Origin: Rhizobacter sp.
GTDB taxonomy: Bacteria; Pseudomonadota; Gammaproteobacteria; Burkholderiales; Burkholderiaceae_C
Length of the DNA: 64,000 bases
Direction: 5' to 3'
Assembly: GCA_023954175.1 (NCBI GenBank)
Contig: JAMLIM010000001.1
Span: 62,001-126,000, forward strand
Every line of letters starts with the position of its first letter. Within the stretch, counting starts at the first letter, position 1. The notes under the pieces are model-generated. The model saw nothing but the letters and a program-made list of their open reading frames with translations. It was not told the origin of the DNA and made no database searches. Below are positions 25,805 to 34,208 of the stretch, piece by piece. The translations under genes were made by a program, and so were the position numbers.

Positions 25805-27024
25805 CAGTGCAGCTTCAGCACGAGGTAGTCGGTGATCGCGCCGACGCGCACGATGACCTTGCGGATGATGTGGATCATCTCGACGTGCTCGGTGTAGATC
25901 GCGCCGTGTCCGGACGCGCCGGCGGCGAGGAACAGCTCGCGGTCGCGCTCCTCGACGTCGAGCCGCACCGGGAAGCGCCCCGGCGCCTGCGGAAAGCTGC
26001 CGGTCTGCGGCACGACGCCGGACTGCGCCAGCTGCCCCTGGCCCTGCGACCAGACGATCGAGTCCACCTTCGCCTTGATGATGCGGCCCGGTATCGTGTT
26101 GATCGAGAACTCGGCCTCGTCACCCGGCTTCACCCACAGCAGTTCGTTCTGCTGGTAGAGCGCGATGACCTGGTACTCCTGCTCGACGAAGCTCATCGCC
26201 GGCGAGAGCGGGATCGATACGACATACGAACCCGGACGCAGCTGCAGGTTGATCGCGTAGCCGTCGGCCGGCGCGTAGACCGCCGTCTGGTCGAGGTTCC
26301 ACTGCGCGTTGGCGACATCGGCGCGGCTCGAATCGACCTGCGCCTTGGCGGTCGCAAACTGCGCGCGCGCCGCCGCGACGCTGGCCAGCTCGCCGTTGAC
26401 CGTGCCCGACAGCTTCTGCGCCACCTGCGCCTCGTTCGCCGTCGCGCTCGCGATCTGCGCCTCGAGCTCGGTCACGTTGGCCTCGGACTGCTCGAGCGCG
26501 AAGCGGTCCCCGGCGCCGGTGGTCACCAGCTCGCGGTTCTGCCGCACGCGCAGGCGGGCCAGGTCGAGCCGGGGTTGCAGCGATCGCACCTCGGCGCTTG
26601 CCGCCTTGAGCTGCTCGTTCAACTGGCGCGCGCCGGCCGATGCCTCGACGACGTTCGCGCCCGCCTGCACGAGCTTGGCCTCCTCGGCGGCGAGGCGCGC
26701 CCTGGCGACGTTCAGGTCGTTCTGGTAGGGCGTCGGGTCGATCCGAAACAGCAGCGAGCCCTTCTTCACCAGCCGGTTCGGCTCGACCGGCACTTCGAGC
26801 ACGCGGCCGCGCACCTGCGGCAGGATCTGCACCGTGTACTTGAACACCCGCACGTCGGACGAAGACGGCGCCACCACGTTGAGCGTCAGGATCAGCGCGC
26901 TCAGCGCGACGATCGGGATGATGACGACGATGGTCTGCGACGTGATGTTCCACGGCAGCCACTTGAACTTGATGAAGATGAGCCAGACGAAGAAGGCATA
27001 GATGCCGAGCAGCAGGGCTTCCAT
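25804..27024 (-). CDS. HlyD/EmrA-type membrane adaptor (YiaV/YibH-like)
   Basis: A 406-residue periplasmic adaptor. Two N-terminal transmembrane segments (about residues 3-20 and 30-51) precede the biotinyl-lipoyl halves (VQILPQVRGRVLEVPVEPNR and AVYAPADGYAINLQLRPGSY) and a long coiled-coil hairpin (about residues 100-230) rich in Ala, Glu and Gln. The two-helix start followed by HlyD is the YibH/YiaV arrangement, which pairs with a DUF3302 protein as here. It is coupled by 1-bp overlaps to both neighbours. Confidence 0.88.
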   Translation of the reverse strand: MEALLLGIYAFFVWLIFIKFKWLPWNITSQTIVVIIPIVALSALILTLNVVAPSSSDVRVFKYTVQILPQVRGRVLEVPVEPNRLVKKGSLLFRIDPTPYQNDLNVARARLAAEEAKLVQAGANVVEASAGARQLNEQLKAASAEVRSLQPRLDLARLRVRQNRELVTTGAGDRFALEQSEANVTELEAQIASATANEAQVAQKLSGTVNGELASVAAARAQFATAKAQVDSSRADVANAQWNLDQTAVYAPADGYAINLQLRPGSYVVSIPLSPAMSFVEQEYQVIALYQQNELLWVKPGDEAEFSINTIPGRIIKAKVDSIVWSQGQGQLAQSGVVPQTGSFPQAPGRFPVRLDVEERDRELFLAAGASGHGAIYTEHVEMIHIIRKVIVRVGAITDYLVLKLH

Positions 27025-27593
27025 CAGGCGGCTCCGCTCACGGGCTGGTCAGGCGCCGCAGACCGTTCGGCCTTCGCGGCCGCAGCCGCCTCGAGCCGCT
27101 CGCGCACGCGGCGCAGCTGCGGCGTCAGGCTGCCGCGTGATTCGACGGCTTCAAGCTCGTCATGCAGGTGCTGCAACTCGTGCGCGCTGATCTCGCCCTT
27201 CTCGGCCAGATCGGCCATGTGGACGAAGTAGTCCTCATGCTTGTCGGTGCCCCAGGCCATGCGGTGCATCGTCGGCTTGGTGTAGGCCCACAGCCAGGCG
27301 ATCGGCCACAGCAGGCCGCCGAACACGAGCGACAGCAGGCACAGCACGTGGATCGCGTCGCGCTGCGGATGGTGGCGCTTGTGCGCGATCTTCTCCGGCA
27401 GCACGTGCACCATCCAGAACAGCACGATGCCGCCGATCGGCACCACGAAGATGATGAACCAGGCGAGGTACATCGCCGCGGTGTCGGTCGCCTCGGGCGA
27501 CAGGAACGAGGCCCGCGCAACCCCCGGAACCGACAGGAGCGCGGCACAGAAGGCGGCCGCACTCGATCGGAGTACCGCACGTGAATTCAACAT
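27024..27593 (-). CDS. DUF3302 membrane protein (YiaW/YibI-like) with extended tail
   Basis: A 189-residue protein. The signal or anchor segment (1-29) is followed by a membrane helix (AMYLAWFIIFVVPIGGIVLF) and the DUF3302 core IAHKRHHPQRDAIHVLCLLS, then a second helix ending LLWPIAWLWAY. Known YiaW is about 107 residues. This one adds an N-terminal leader and a C-terminal charged helix (about residues 125-175) predicted to be a coiled coil. It is first in the exporter operon. Its molecular role is unknown. Confidence 0.82.
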   Translation of the reverse strand: MLNSRAVLRSSAAAFCAALLSVPGVARASFLSPEATDTAAMYLAWFIIFVVPIGGIVLFWMVHVLPEKIAHKRHHPQRDAIHVLCLLSLVFGGLLWPIAWLWAYTKPTMHRMAWGTDKHEDYFVHMADLAEKGEISAHELQHLHDELEAVESRGSLTPQLRRVRERLEAAAAAKAERSAAPDQPVSGAA

Positions 27594-28107
27594 GCCAACC
27601 TCAATTCCAAGCCGATGCGTCTCTGTGTGGGAGGGCGATGCCGCCATGCGGCACGCGTCGCCCGACGGATGGCGTCGATGATATCGGCACCGGGCGTCGA
27701 CCTGCTGAAGAGGCCGGCGCAACCGAGCGCTTCGGCCTGGGCGCGCAAAAGCGCACAGCGTGGTTTCCCCCACCACGGCGTCGACTGCCCATTGAAGAAT
27801 GCTTCGGCGGCGGCGTGGAGCAACCGGGCCGCGTGCGCAAGGCGCGTGAGTTCGGCGGCCGGGATGGCGTCACCCTTCGTCGCGCTGCGCTACGCCGGCG
27901 CGTCGCCCATGAGTGGCCGGTGTTGTGTCGTCGTCATGCGTCGATACGCTGATTGCTGGCGTCGCGCGAGGGTGCCCACAGACAGGCCGCCTGTCGCTGC
28001 ACCGATGGCGGAGACACGATATCGACCACTTATCATCTTGTGCAGCGCATCATGAAGGCCGGCCGCACGGCCGCCTGGGTGCCGCGACCGACGAAGGAGT
28101 GTGAGCA
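27594..28107. other. Gene-free 514-bp interval
   Basis: No reading frame here has a family match, a ribosome-binding site and sensible composition together. The frames that exist are Arg/Ala/Ser-rich mirrors of the high GC. The interval separates the divergent exporter operon from the pta remnant, and is where the missing 5' part of pta would have been. I see no recognisable remnant of its N-terminal hydratase domain. Confidence 0.6.
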
Positions 28108-28437
28108 GTGGCCGAAGTGATCGATCGCGTGGCCGGTTCTTGCCAGTGCATCCGCAGCGCCCCATCGCGGGTCTGTGCCAGGCGCGTGAAGCATGCCGTC
28201 GCGAAGGTCCGTGCGAGCGTCGCCAAAGTCGCCGCTCCGATGAAGGCCGGCAACATGGTCGCCGACCAGCTTCAATACCTGGCCGAAGCCGACAGCGCGG
28301 GCATCGTGCTCGGCGCGCGCGTGCCGATCGTGCTGACGAGCCGGGCCGACACGGTGCGCAACCGGCTCGCGTCGGCCGCCGTGATGAAACTCGTCGCCCA
28401 GGCGCAGCAAGCCGTGGCGACGCCCACCGGAGGCTGA
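28108..28437 (+). pseudogene. 3' remnant of phosphate acetyltransferase (hydratase/Pta type)
   Basis: The frame's last 67 codons (28234-28437) match the extreme C-terminus of phosphate acetyltransferase, most like the bifunctional enoyl-CoA hydratase/Pta form: APMKAGNMVADQLQYLAEAD, SAGIVLGARVPIVLTSRADT, VRNRLASAAVMKLVAQA. The intact enzyme would be about 460 residues, so roughly 85% is missing. The first 42 codons (Cys/Arg-rich) do not match the enzyme. The stop is 1 bp before the ackA start, the normal pta-ackA order. It is most likely a deletion remnant kept because ackA translation follows it. Confidence 0.72.
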
Positions 28438-28438
28438 A

Positions 28439-29623
28439 GTGTCTGACGCGATCGTCGTCCTCAACGCAGGCTCGTCGAGCCTGAAGTTCTCGCTCTTCAT
28501 GGACCGCGGCGCGGACCTCGCGCTGCAGCTGGGCGGGCAGGCCGAAGGCCTCTTCACCGCGCCGCACTTCGTCGCCAAGGATGCTGCCGGCGCCGTCGTC
28601 GCCGAGCAGCGCTGGGCCGAGGGCGAGACGCTCGGGCACGCGGGCGCGCTCGAGCACCTGCTCGGCGTGCTGCGCGAGCGTCAGGCGACCGACCGGCTGG
28701 TCGGCGTCGGCCACCGGGTGGTGCACGGCGGGCCGCACTACGACCGCCCGCTGCGCGTCGACGCCAGGGTGCTCGCCGATCTGCGTGCCTTCGAGCCGCT
28801 CGCGCCGCTGCACCAGCCGCACAACCTGGCGCCGATCCAGGCCCTGCTCGAGCGCCAGCCGGCGCTGCCTCAGGTGGCCTGCTTCGACACGTCGTTCCAT
28901 CGCAGCAACGCCGAGCTGACGCAGATGTTCGGCCTGCCCTACGAACTCTTCGAGCAGGGCGTGCGGCGCTACGGCTTCCACGGCCTGTCCTACGAATACA
29001 TCGCGTCGGTGCTGCCGGAAGTGGACCCGGCCGCCGCGGCCGGCCGCACGATCGTGCTGCACCTGGGCAACGGCGCCAGCATGTGCGCGCTGCAGGGCGG
29101 GCGCAGCGTCGCCAGCACGATGGGCTTCACCGCACTCGACGGGCTGATGATGGGCACGCGCAGCGGCAGCCTCGACCCCGGCGTCGTGCTCTACCTGATG
29201 AGCGAGCGCGGCATGAACATCGCCGCGGTCGAGAAGCTGCTCTACAGCGGGTCCGGGCTGCTCGGCGTCTCGGGCGTGTCGAGCGACATGCGCGGCCTGC
29301 TCGCGAGCGACGCGCCGCGCGCGCGGCTTGCGATCGACCTCTACCTGTACCGCATCCGGCGCGAGCTCGGCTCGCTCGTCGCCGCGCTCGGCGGCCTCGA
29401 CGCGCTCGTGTTCACCGCCGGCATCGGCGAGAACGCGGCCGCGATCCGTGACGCGATCGTGCGCGACGCGCACTGGCTCGGGGCCGAGATCGACGCCACG
29501 GCAAACGACGCCGGCGCGACGGCACTGCACACGTCTGCCAGCAAGCTGCGCCTCTGGCGCATCGCGACCAACGAGGAACTGATGATCGCGCGCCACACCC
29601 GCGCCGTGCTGGCGCGCGCCTGA
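28439..29623 (+). CDS. ackA: Acetate kinase
   Basis: A 394-residue acetokinase that interconverts acetyl phosphate and acetate with ATP/ADP. All motifs are present: VLNAGSSSLKFSLF at the N-terminus, VGHRVVHGGPHY, HQPHNLAP, ACFDTSFHRS, RRYGFHGLSYEYIA, VLHLGNGASMCAL, GLMMGTRSGSLDPG and FTAGIGENAAAIRD. The GTG at 28439 lies just after the pta-remnant stop with GGAGG 8 nt upstream. With pta truncated, its acetyl-phosphate source must be encoded elsewhere, or the enzyme may act on propionyl phosphate. Confidence 0.95.
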   Translation: MSDAIVVLNAGSSSLKFSLFMDRGADLALQLGGQAEGLFTAPHFVAKDAAGAVVAEQRWAEGETLGHAGALEHLLGVLRERQATDRLVGVGHRVVHGGPHYDRPLRVDARVLADLRAFEPLAPLHQPHNLAPIQALLERQPALPQVACFDTSFHRSNAELTQMFGLPYELFEQGVRRYGFHGLSYEYIASVLPEVDPAAAAGRTIVLHLGNGASMCALQGGRSVASTMGFTALDGLMMGTRSGSLDPGVVLYLMSERGMNIAAVEKLLYSGSGLLGVSGVSSDMRGLLASDAPRARLAIDLYLYRIRRELGSLVAALGGLDALVFTAGIGENAAAIRDAIVRDAHWLGAEIDATANDAGATALHTSASKLRLWRIATNEELMIARHTRAVLARA

Positions 29624-29819
29624 ACCACGACAGGCCATCTTGTGCAGAGCCGAACCCCTATGCATCGCAACGGGATCGGCCTTGTCCCGCCCGGCCGGCT
29701 TCGGAATTCCGGCGCACATGGCCGCGGACCTCGAAGGCAGGGCTCATGACGACGACGCCGTGCACGAGCCCGCCGGAGCGGGTTAGCATGCGTTTTTCGA
29801 ACCCCAAGTGAGGCAGACC

Positions 29820-30290
29820 ATGTACAAGCGCATCCTGGTTTCAATCGACGGCAGCCCCACGTCCGACCGGGGCCTGGACGAGGCGGCCCGGCTGGCCAAG
29901 GTCTGCGGCTCCAGCCTGCAGCTGATTCACATCGTCGATCCGATTCCGTTCACCACCGGCTACGAGGCGATGGGCCGCAACACCGGCCGCGAGATCGCGA
30001 GCATCGAGGCCGACGCCCAGAAACTGCTCGACGACGGCAAGAAGCGCGCACTGGCCAGTGGCGCACCCGACGTCGACACGGTGCTCGTCCAGCGCACGAC
30101 GGCGCGCATCTCGGAGCGTATCGTCGAGCAGGCCAAGGCCTGGGGTGCGGAGTTGATCGTCATCGGCACGCACGGCCGGCGCGGTGTCGGCCGCATGCTG
30201 CTGGGCAGCGATGCCGAACAGACCGTGCGCATCGCGCCGGTGCCGGTCCTGCTGGTGCGTGCGGCGGAAGAAGCGCAAGACGCCCGGTAG
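29820..30290 (+). CDS. Universal stress protein, single domain
   Basis: A 156-residue UspA-family protein starting at the ATG at 29820. It has the Asp of the nucleotide site (MYKRILVSIDGSPTS) and the ATP-binding motif GTHGRRGVGRMLLGSDAE (G-x2-G-x9-G-S). It ends VPVLLVR. The ATP-binding subtype is usually a stress or redox sensor. It stands alone, 196 bp after ackA and convergent with the tandem-Usp pair. Confidence 0.92.
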   Translation: MYKRILVSIDGSPTSDRGLDEAARLAKVCGSSLQLIHIVDPIPFTTGYEAMGRNTGREIASIEADAQKLLDDGKKRALASGAPDVDTVLVQRTTARISERIVEQAKAWGAELIVIGTHGRRGVGRMLLGSDAEQTVRIAPVPVLLVRAAEEAQDAR

Positions 30291-30331
30291 GCTTCTACAC
30301 GGAAGCCACCGGGCGCGGCGCGGCGCGTAGC

Positions 30332-30358
30332 GCCGTCAGTGCCGTCAGTGCCGTCAGT
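30332..30358. repeat. Three tandem copies of a 9-bp unit
   Basis: GCCGTCAGT is repeated three times without change, with a partial fourth (GCCGACG). It lies between the 3' ends of two convergent genes and slightly overlaps the stop of the 85-residue gene at 30354. It is a simple slippage-type repeat with no sign of function. Confidence 0.8.
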
Positions 30359-30611
30359 GCCGACGCGATGCCGGTTGCGGCGCCGGTTTCAAGCGCGGCG
30401 CGGGCTGCGCTGGTGCGGAGCGGCGCCGGCCATGGAACTCCATCGGGTTCAGGCGCTTCTCGCTCGGCTCCATGCAGTAGTCGGTCAGCTGCTCGACGTC
30501 GTGCAGTAGCTCGGTGTCGACGCACCTGGCCGCGACCTCGGTCGCCTGGGTGTAGATCCACATCTGCCCGAGCATCGATTCAACCCATGGATTGCGGAAA
30601 CTGCTGGTCAT
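30354..30611 (-). CDS. 85-residue protein of unknown function
   Basis: It starts at ATG 30611 behind a strong AGGAGG and overlaps the stop of the tandem-Usp gene by 4 nt, so it is very likely translated. The first 60 residues (SSFRNPWVESMLGQMWIYTQ, ATEVAARCVDTELLHDVEQL) look like a folded helical unit with two cysteines. The last 25 are a Pro/Arg/Ala tail. I recognise no family. The coupling suggests it works with the stress protein. Confidence 0.6.
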   Translation of the reverse strand: MTSSFRNPWVESMLGQMWIYTQATEVAARCVDTELLHDVEQLTDYCMEPSEKRLNPMEFHGRRRSAPAQPAPRLKPAPQPASRRH

Positions 30612-31750
30612 GCTGTCCTCCTGTTGGTCTGCCCGACGAACGGGCGTGAATGGATCAGAAGCGGCCGATCCGACGTCGCTGCGGATCTCATCCAGCCTGC
30701 AAGGCGCGGCGCGCGCCGATCGGCGGCTGGAAGCGTGGTCACCGGCGCCTGCGCAGGCGCCCACGACGGCGCGCGCAGCGCAGTGGCCGCGCCGGTGGCG
30801 CGCGCACTGCCCGCGCTCGAAGGCCGCGCCAGCGGCAGGCGTTGCACCAGCGCTCGAGGCTGCTGCGGGTCACGCACGCGGCCGGGGACGATCAGCATGT
30901 CGCAGCGCGCGCGCAGCAACAGGCTGTTGACGCGGCCGAGCACGGTGGCGCCGACGCGCGCGCGCCGGTGCTTCGTCGCCACCAGCACATCCGCGCCCAG
31001 GGCCTGCGCCTGGCGCAGCGTGGCCACCACCGGCGAGCCTCGGCCGAGCGCGAAGCTCATGCGCCGGCTGTCGAGGCCGAGCCGCGCCATGCTGCGGCGC
31101 ATGCGCGCGATCAGGCCCGCCTCCTCCCTGGCGCGGGCGTCGCGGATGACGGACTCACGGACATCGGCTTCGCGCATCACGGCCTCGCCGGGCCACGCGA
31201 AGGCGTGGAAGATGTGCAGATCGACATCGGGCGCGAGCGCCGCGGCGACGCTGGCGGCCGCGTCCGAAGCGGGTGTGAGATCGATCGGCACCAGGATGCG
31301 GCGATAGCCGCCATCCGCCGCTTGCCTGACCACCAGCACCGGACGCCGGCAGGCCTCGACCAGTCGCTGCGCCGTCCTGCCGAGCACGAGCTCGATCAAC
31401 GGATTGCGACGCCGCTGCCCGACGACGAGCAGATCGGCGCGCGTCGCTGCGCGGTGCAGCTCCTGGAACGTGTCGCCGGTGCGCAGTTCGATTTCCGCCA
31501 CCACGCCATGCAGCTGCCGCACGTCGGCGGACAGCTTGCGCAGGCGGTCGCGGCCCTCGGCGGCCTTGGCGTCAAGGTCGACCGAAGGTGCCAGCCACTC
31601 GCGAACGCGGACGAACGCGGCCGGGTTCACGACGTGAACGATGCGCAGCCGCGCGCCGTGCTGCCGCGCCAACTGGGCCGCGCGCCACACTGCATTGTTG
31701 GCCGGCGCCGAGAAGTCGGTCGCCGCCAGAATGAGATTGAACGGAGTCAT
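30608..31750 (-). CDS. Tandem universal stress protein with C-terminal tail
   Basis: A 380-residue protein of two Usp domains. The first (1-145: MTPFNLILAATDFSAPANNA ... LGRTAQRLVEACRRPVLVVR) has a changed ATP motif (GQRRRNPLIELVLG). The second (150-285: YRRILVPIDLTPASDAAASV ... ATKHRRARVGATVLG) also lacks the canonical glycines, so nucleotide binding is doubtful. Residues about 290-380 are a Pro/Ala/Arg-rich tail of low complexity. It is coupled to the 85-residue gene. Confidence 0.85.
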   Translation of the reverse strand: MTPFNLILAATDFSAPANNAVWRAAQLARQHGARLRIVHVVNPAAFVRVREWLAPSVDLDAKAAEGRDRLRKLSADVRQLHGVVAEIELRTGDTFQELHRAATRADLLVVGQRRRNPLIELVLGRTAQRLVEACRRPVLVVRQAADGGYRRILVPIDLTPASDAAASVAAALAPDVDLHIFHAFAWPGEAVMREADVRESVIRDARAREEAGLIARMRRSMARLGLDSRRMSFALGRGSPVVATLRQAQALGADVLVATKHRRARVGATVLGRVNSLLLRARCDMLIVPGRVRDPQQPRALVQRLPLARPSSAGSARATGAATALRAPSWAPAQAPVTTLPAADRRAPRLAGWMRSAATSDRPLLIHSRPFVGQTNRRTA

Positions 31751-31896
31751 CGGAAACCCTCCTCAAGAACCGAAACGTGGGCGTCATGCGGGCAGCCCGA
31801 CCGAGGCGCGACGCGCACCGGCATGAATGCCCGGCACGATCGATCACCTGCGAAACGAAAGCGGTTTGCGCAGTGCTCTGGCACTGCGGCCGACGA

Positions 31897-32319
31897 CTAC
31901 ATCGCGAAGTCGCCGCTCGACTCGGGCTGGAACAGGATGCCCAGGATCTCGGCCGCCCGCGCAGCGCCCGACGGCGTCGGCCAATGCACGGTGGTGCCGA
32001 CCTTCTGGCCGAGCAGGCTCCAGCCCAGGGGCGACAGCACCGACACGAAGCCAACGGCGGGATCGGCGTCCTCCGGGTAGCAAAGCGTCAGCCGGCTTGT
32101 CGCGCCGGTCTGCGGGTCCTTCAGCTCGACGCGTGAAAGCATCGTCACGACATCAGGCGGCACCTCACGCCAATGCACGATGTCGGCCGCGTCGAGAACC
32201 TGCTCGATCGGCAATGCGGATGAGAACGTGGATCTGCCGCACTTGTGGCGGTGAACCAGATTCGTGAGCCGGACGTGATCCAGCTCGCTGAGCGTACGCT
32301 CAAGCGCCAATACTTCCAT
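31897..32319 (-). CDS. Rnk-like GreA/GreB C-terminal-domain protein
   Basis: A 140-residue protein with the layout of Rnk (nucleoside diphosphate kinase regulator): an N-terminal helix pair (LERTLSELDHVRLTNLVH) and the FKBP-like GreA/B C-terminal domain (VVTMLSRVELKDPQTGATSR, LTLCYPEDADP, VSVLSPLGWSLLGQKVG). It lacks the long GreA coiled coil. Such proteins bind RNA polymerase near the secondary channel. The ATG at 32319 is preferred; an upstream start at 32349 is possible. Confidence 0.85.
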   Translation of the reverse strand: MEVLALERTLSELDHVRLTNLVHRHKCGRSTFSSALPIEQVLDAADIVHWREVPPDVVTMLSRVELKDPQTGATSRLTLCYPEDADPAVGFVSVLSPLGWSLLGQKVGTTVHWPTPSGAARAAEILGILFQPESSGDFAM

Positions 32320-32809
32320 GGGACACACCTTCAGATGTTGGGCACCCATCTGCGAGGAAGCAGACGCGTGCGGACGCGCGGGCTATGGTTTGGTCTCTGG
32401 CCCGGCGATCTGAAGTTTGCGCAGTAGGGTGGAAGTGATCGCCGGGCTCAGGAATGTGCGGCCGGCGGACAGGTGCGAGTACCCATCCCGGCCCACGCGG
32501 CAGGCAGGCGCAGCCCGTCAGCGACCTTTGCGGTCGCCAGGCGGCAGGCAGTGCGCAGCGCGGTTGAGTAGGAAATAGAGTACATGGCGTACATCTTATC
32601 AGCAATCGCCCTTTGGCGCAAGGGAGGGAAGCCATCTCGCACTGCGGCGTAGGCGTATTGCCGGGCCCGGCTTCGTTCGCTCATCGGCGGCGCGCGCAAG
32701 GCGGGTGGCCGGGAAACCCCTGCTGTCGGCTGCGCCGATGTGCGTCGAGCCGCTTCCCGGCCGCGCCGCGCAGCACAATGCGACTGCTTCAACACTCACA
32801 GCCAGCACC
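32320..32809. other. 490-bp interval without a supported gene
   Basis: It lies between the divergent rnk-like and metallophosphoesterase genes, so it should carry both promoters. A leftward frame (32448-32795) contains a plausible stretch (SERSRARQYAYAAVRDGFPP) but no ribosome-binding site or known domain. GTACATGGCGTAC at 32580-32592 is a short palindrome followed by an NsrR-like half-site ACATCTT; the other half-site is missing. Confidence 0.5.
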
Positions 32810-33574
32810 ATGAGGATTGCCCTGCTCTCCGATCTGCACCTGTCGGTGCACCCGATGCCGGCGCCGGCGATCGATGCCGATGTCCTGGTGCTGGCCGGCG
32901 ATCTGCATCGCCCGGCCGCTGCGATCGAATGGGCGCGCCAGTTCGAGGGCATGCCGACCCTGTTCGTTGCCGGCAACCACGACTTCTACGGTGGCGACCT
33001 CGTGACGACGCTGCGCGAGTTGCGCCGGCAGGCGCAAGGCAGCTCGATCCACGTGCTCGAACACGATGTGTGGTGCCACCAAGGCGTGCGCTTCCTCGGC
33101 TGCACGCTGTGGTCCGACTACCGCCTGTACGAGTCGCCCCAGCAACGCGAGCAGGGCCTGGCGCAGGCCCAGACCATGGTGCGCGATTTCTCGCGCATCC
33201 GTGTCGCGCCGGACTTCGAAGAGCTGTTCACGCCGGCCGTCGCGCAACTGCTGTTCGACGACGCCGTGGCGTGGCTGGAGGCGCAGTTCGCGATCGCGCA
33301 CGACGGGCCGACCGTGGTGGTCACGCATTTCGCGCCGGCGCGCGGCAGCATCGCCCCGCAGTTCGCCGGATCGCCGCTGAACGCGTGCTTCGTCTCCGAC
33401 CTGGAGGCAAGCATCCAGCGCTGGCAACCGTCCCTGTGGCTGCATGGCCATGTGCACGACAGCTTCGATTATCGGATCGGCGCGACCCGCGTCGTCGCCA
33501 ACCCGCGCGGCTACGCACCGAAGGGTGTGGTCGAGAACAAGACCTTCGACCCGACGCTGATCCTTTCGTTGTGA
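32810..33574 (+). CDS. Metallophosphoesterase
   Basis: A 254-residue calcineurin-like phosphoesterase with the five metal motifs in order: LLSDLHLS, LVLAGDLHRP, FVAGNHDFYGG, VVVTHFAP and LWLHGHVHDSFDYRIG. No signal peptide, so it is cytoplasmic. Substrate cannot be told from the fold. The ATG at 32810 begins directly with the first beta strand. A PAS-domain gene follows 39 bp downstream and may be cotranscribed. Confidence 0.9.
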   Translation: MRIALLSDLHLSVHPMPAPAIDADVLVLAGDLHRPAAAIEWARQFEGMPTLFVAGNHDFYGGDLVTTLRELRRQAQGSSIHVLEHDVWCHQGVRFLGCTLWSDYRLYESPQQREQGLAQAQTMVRDFSRIRVAPDFEELFTPAVAQLLFDDAVAWLEAQFAIAHDGPTVVVTHFAPARGSIAPQFAGSPLNACFVSDLEASIQRWQPSLWLHGHVHDSFDYRIGATRVVANPRGYAPKGVVENKTFDPTLILSL

Positions 33575-33613
33575 TCCGCACGCTTGCAGACCTGGCCCAA
33601 GCCCGAGGTGACG

Positions 33614-34033
33614 ATGACCCCTTCCAATTCACTCGGTGAACTGATCCTCGAGCAGGCCGCCGAGGCCGTCGTCTATGCCAACCGACACGGCGTGATCGAA
33701 CGCTGGAACGCCGCCGCGGCCAGGATGTTTGGGTTTTCCGCTGCCGAGGCGCTCGGCCAGAGCCTCGACCTGATGATCCCGGAGCATCTGCGCAAGGCGC
33801 ACTGGCGTGGCTTCGATGCCGCCATGGCCAGCGGCAAGACGCGTCTGGGCGGGCGGCCGACCCTCACGCGCGGGCTGCACAAGTCCGGGCAGAAGCTCTA
33901 TGTCGAGATGAGTTTCGCGCTCGTCGTCGACGACGCGGGCGCGCCGCTCGGCTCGGTCGCCGTGGCGCGTGACGTCACCGAGCGCGTCGAGCGCGAGAAG
34001 GCCGCGGCCGGCAACGCGGCGCTACGCGCGTAG
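33614..34033 (+). CDS. Stand-alone PAS-domain protein
   Basis: A 139-residue protein that is one PAS domain from end to end: LILEQAAEAVVYANRHGVIE, RWNAAAARMFGFSAAEALGQ, DLMIPEHLRKAHWRGF, and a PAC-type end (VDDAGAPLGSVAVARDVTER). No kinase, cyclase or DNA-binding output is attached, so it may sense a ligand and act through a partner. Starts at ATG 33614 with GAGGTG upstream. Confidence 0.88.
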   Translation: MTPSNSLGELILEQAAEAVVYANRHGVIERWNAAAARMFGFSAAEALGQSLDLMIPEHLRKAHWRGFDAAMASGKTRLGGRPTLTRGLHKSGQKLYVEMSFALVVDDAGAPLGSVAVARDVTERVEREKAAAGNAALRA

Positions 34034-34208
34034 CAGCGCCGCACTCAAGAGTCGGCTCGCGCTGTCCGCACTGCGGCCGTCGCGTGTCGTAAGCCTCAGG
34101 AGGCGATGACACAATCGATGCGGCCGGTCGATGAAAGCATGATCGAACCCCATCATCGGAGGGCGGATTTGCGCAAGCCGATGCACCCCTCACGCTGACG
34201 GATCCGTG

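Noticed and set aside
27615..28055. Rightward frame of 146 codons before the pta remnant as the missing pta part
   Set aside because: No similarity to hydratase or Pta segments; Arg/Ala/Ser-rich composition as in other non-coding frames here.
32575..32597. NsrR-like site between the rnk-like and phosphoesterase genes
   Set aside because: Only the right half (ACATCTT) fits; the left half does not match, and no promoter hexamers surround it.
32448..32795. Possible small leftward gene of 115 codons
   Set aside because: No ribosome-binding site, no known domain, and it runs across the region needed for the metallophosphoesterase promoter.
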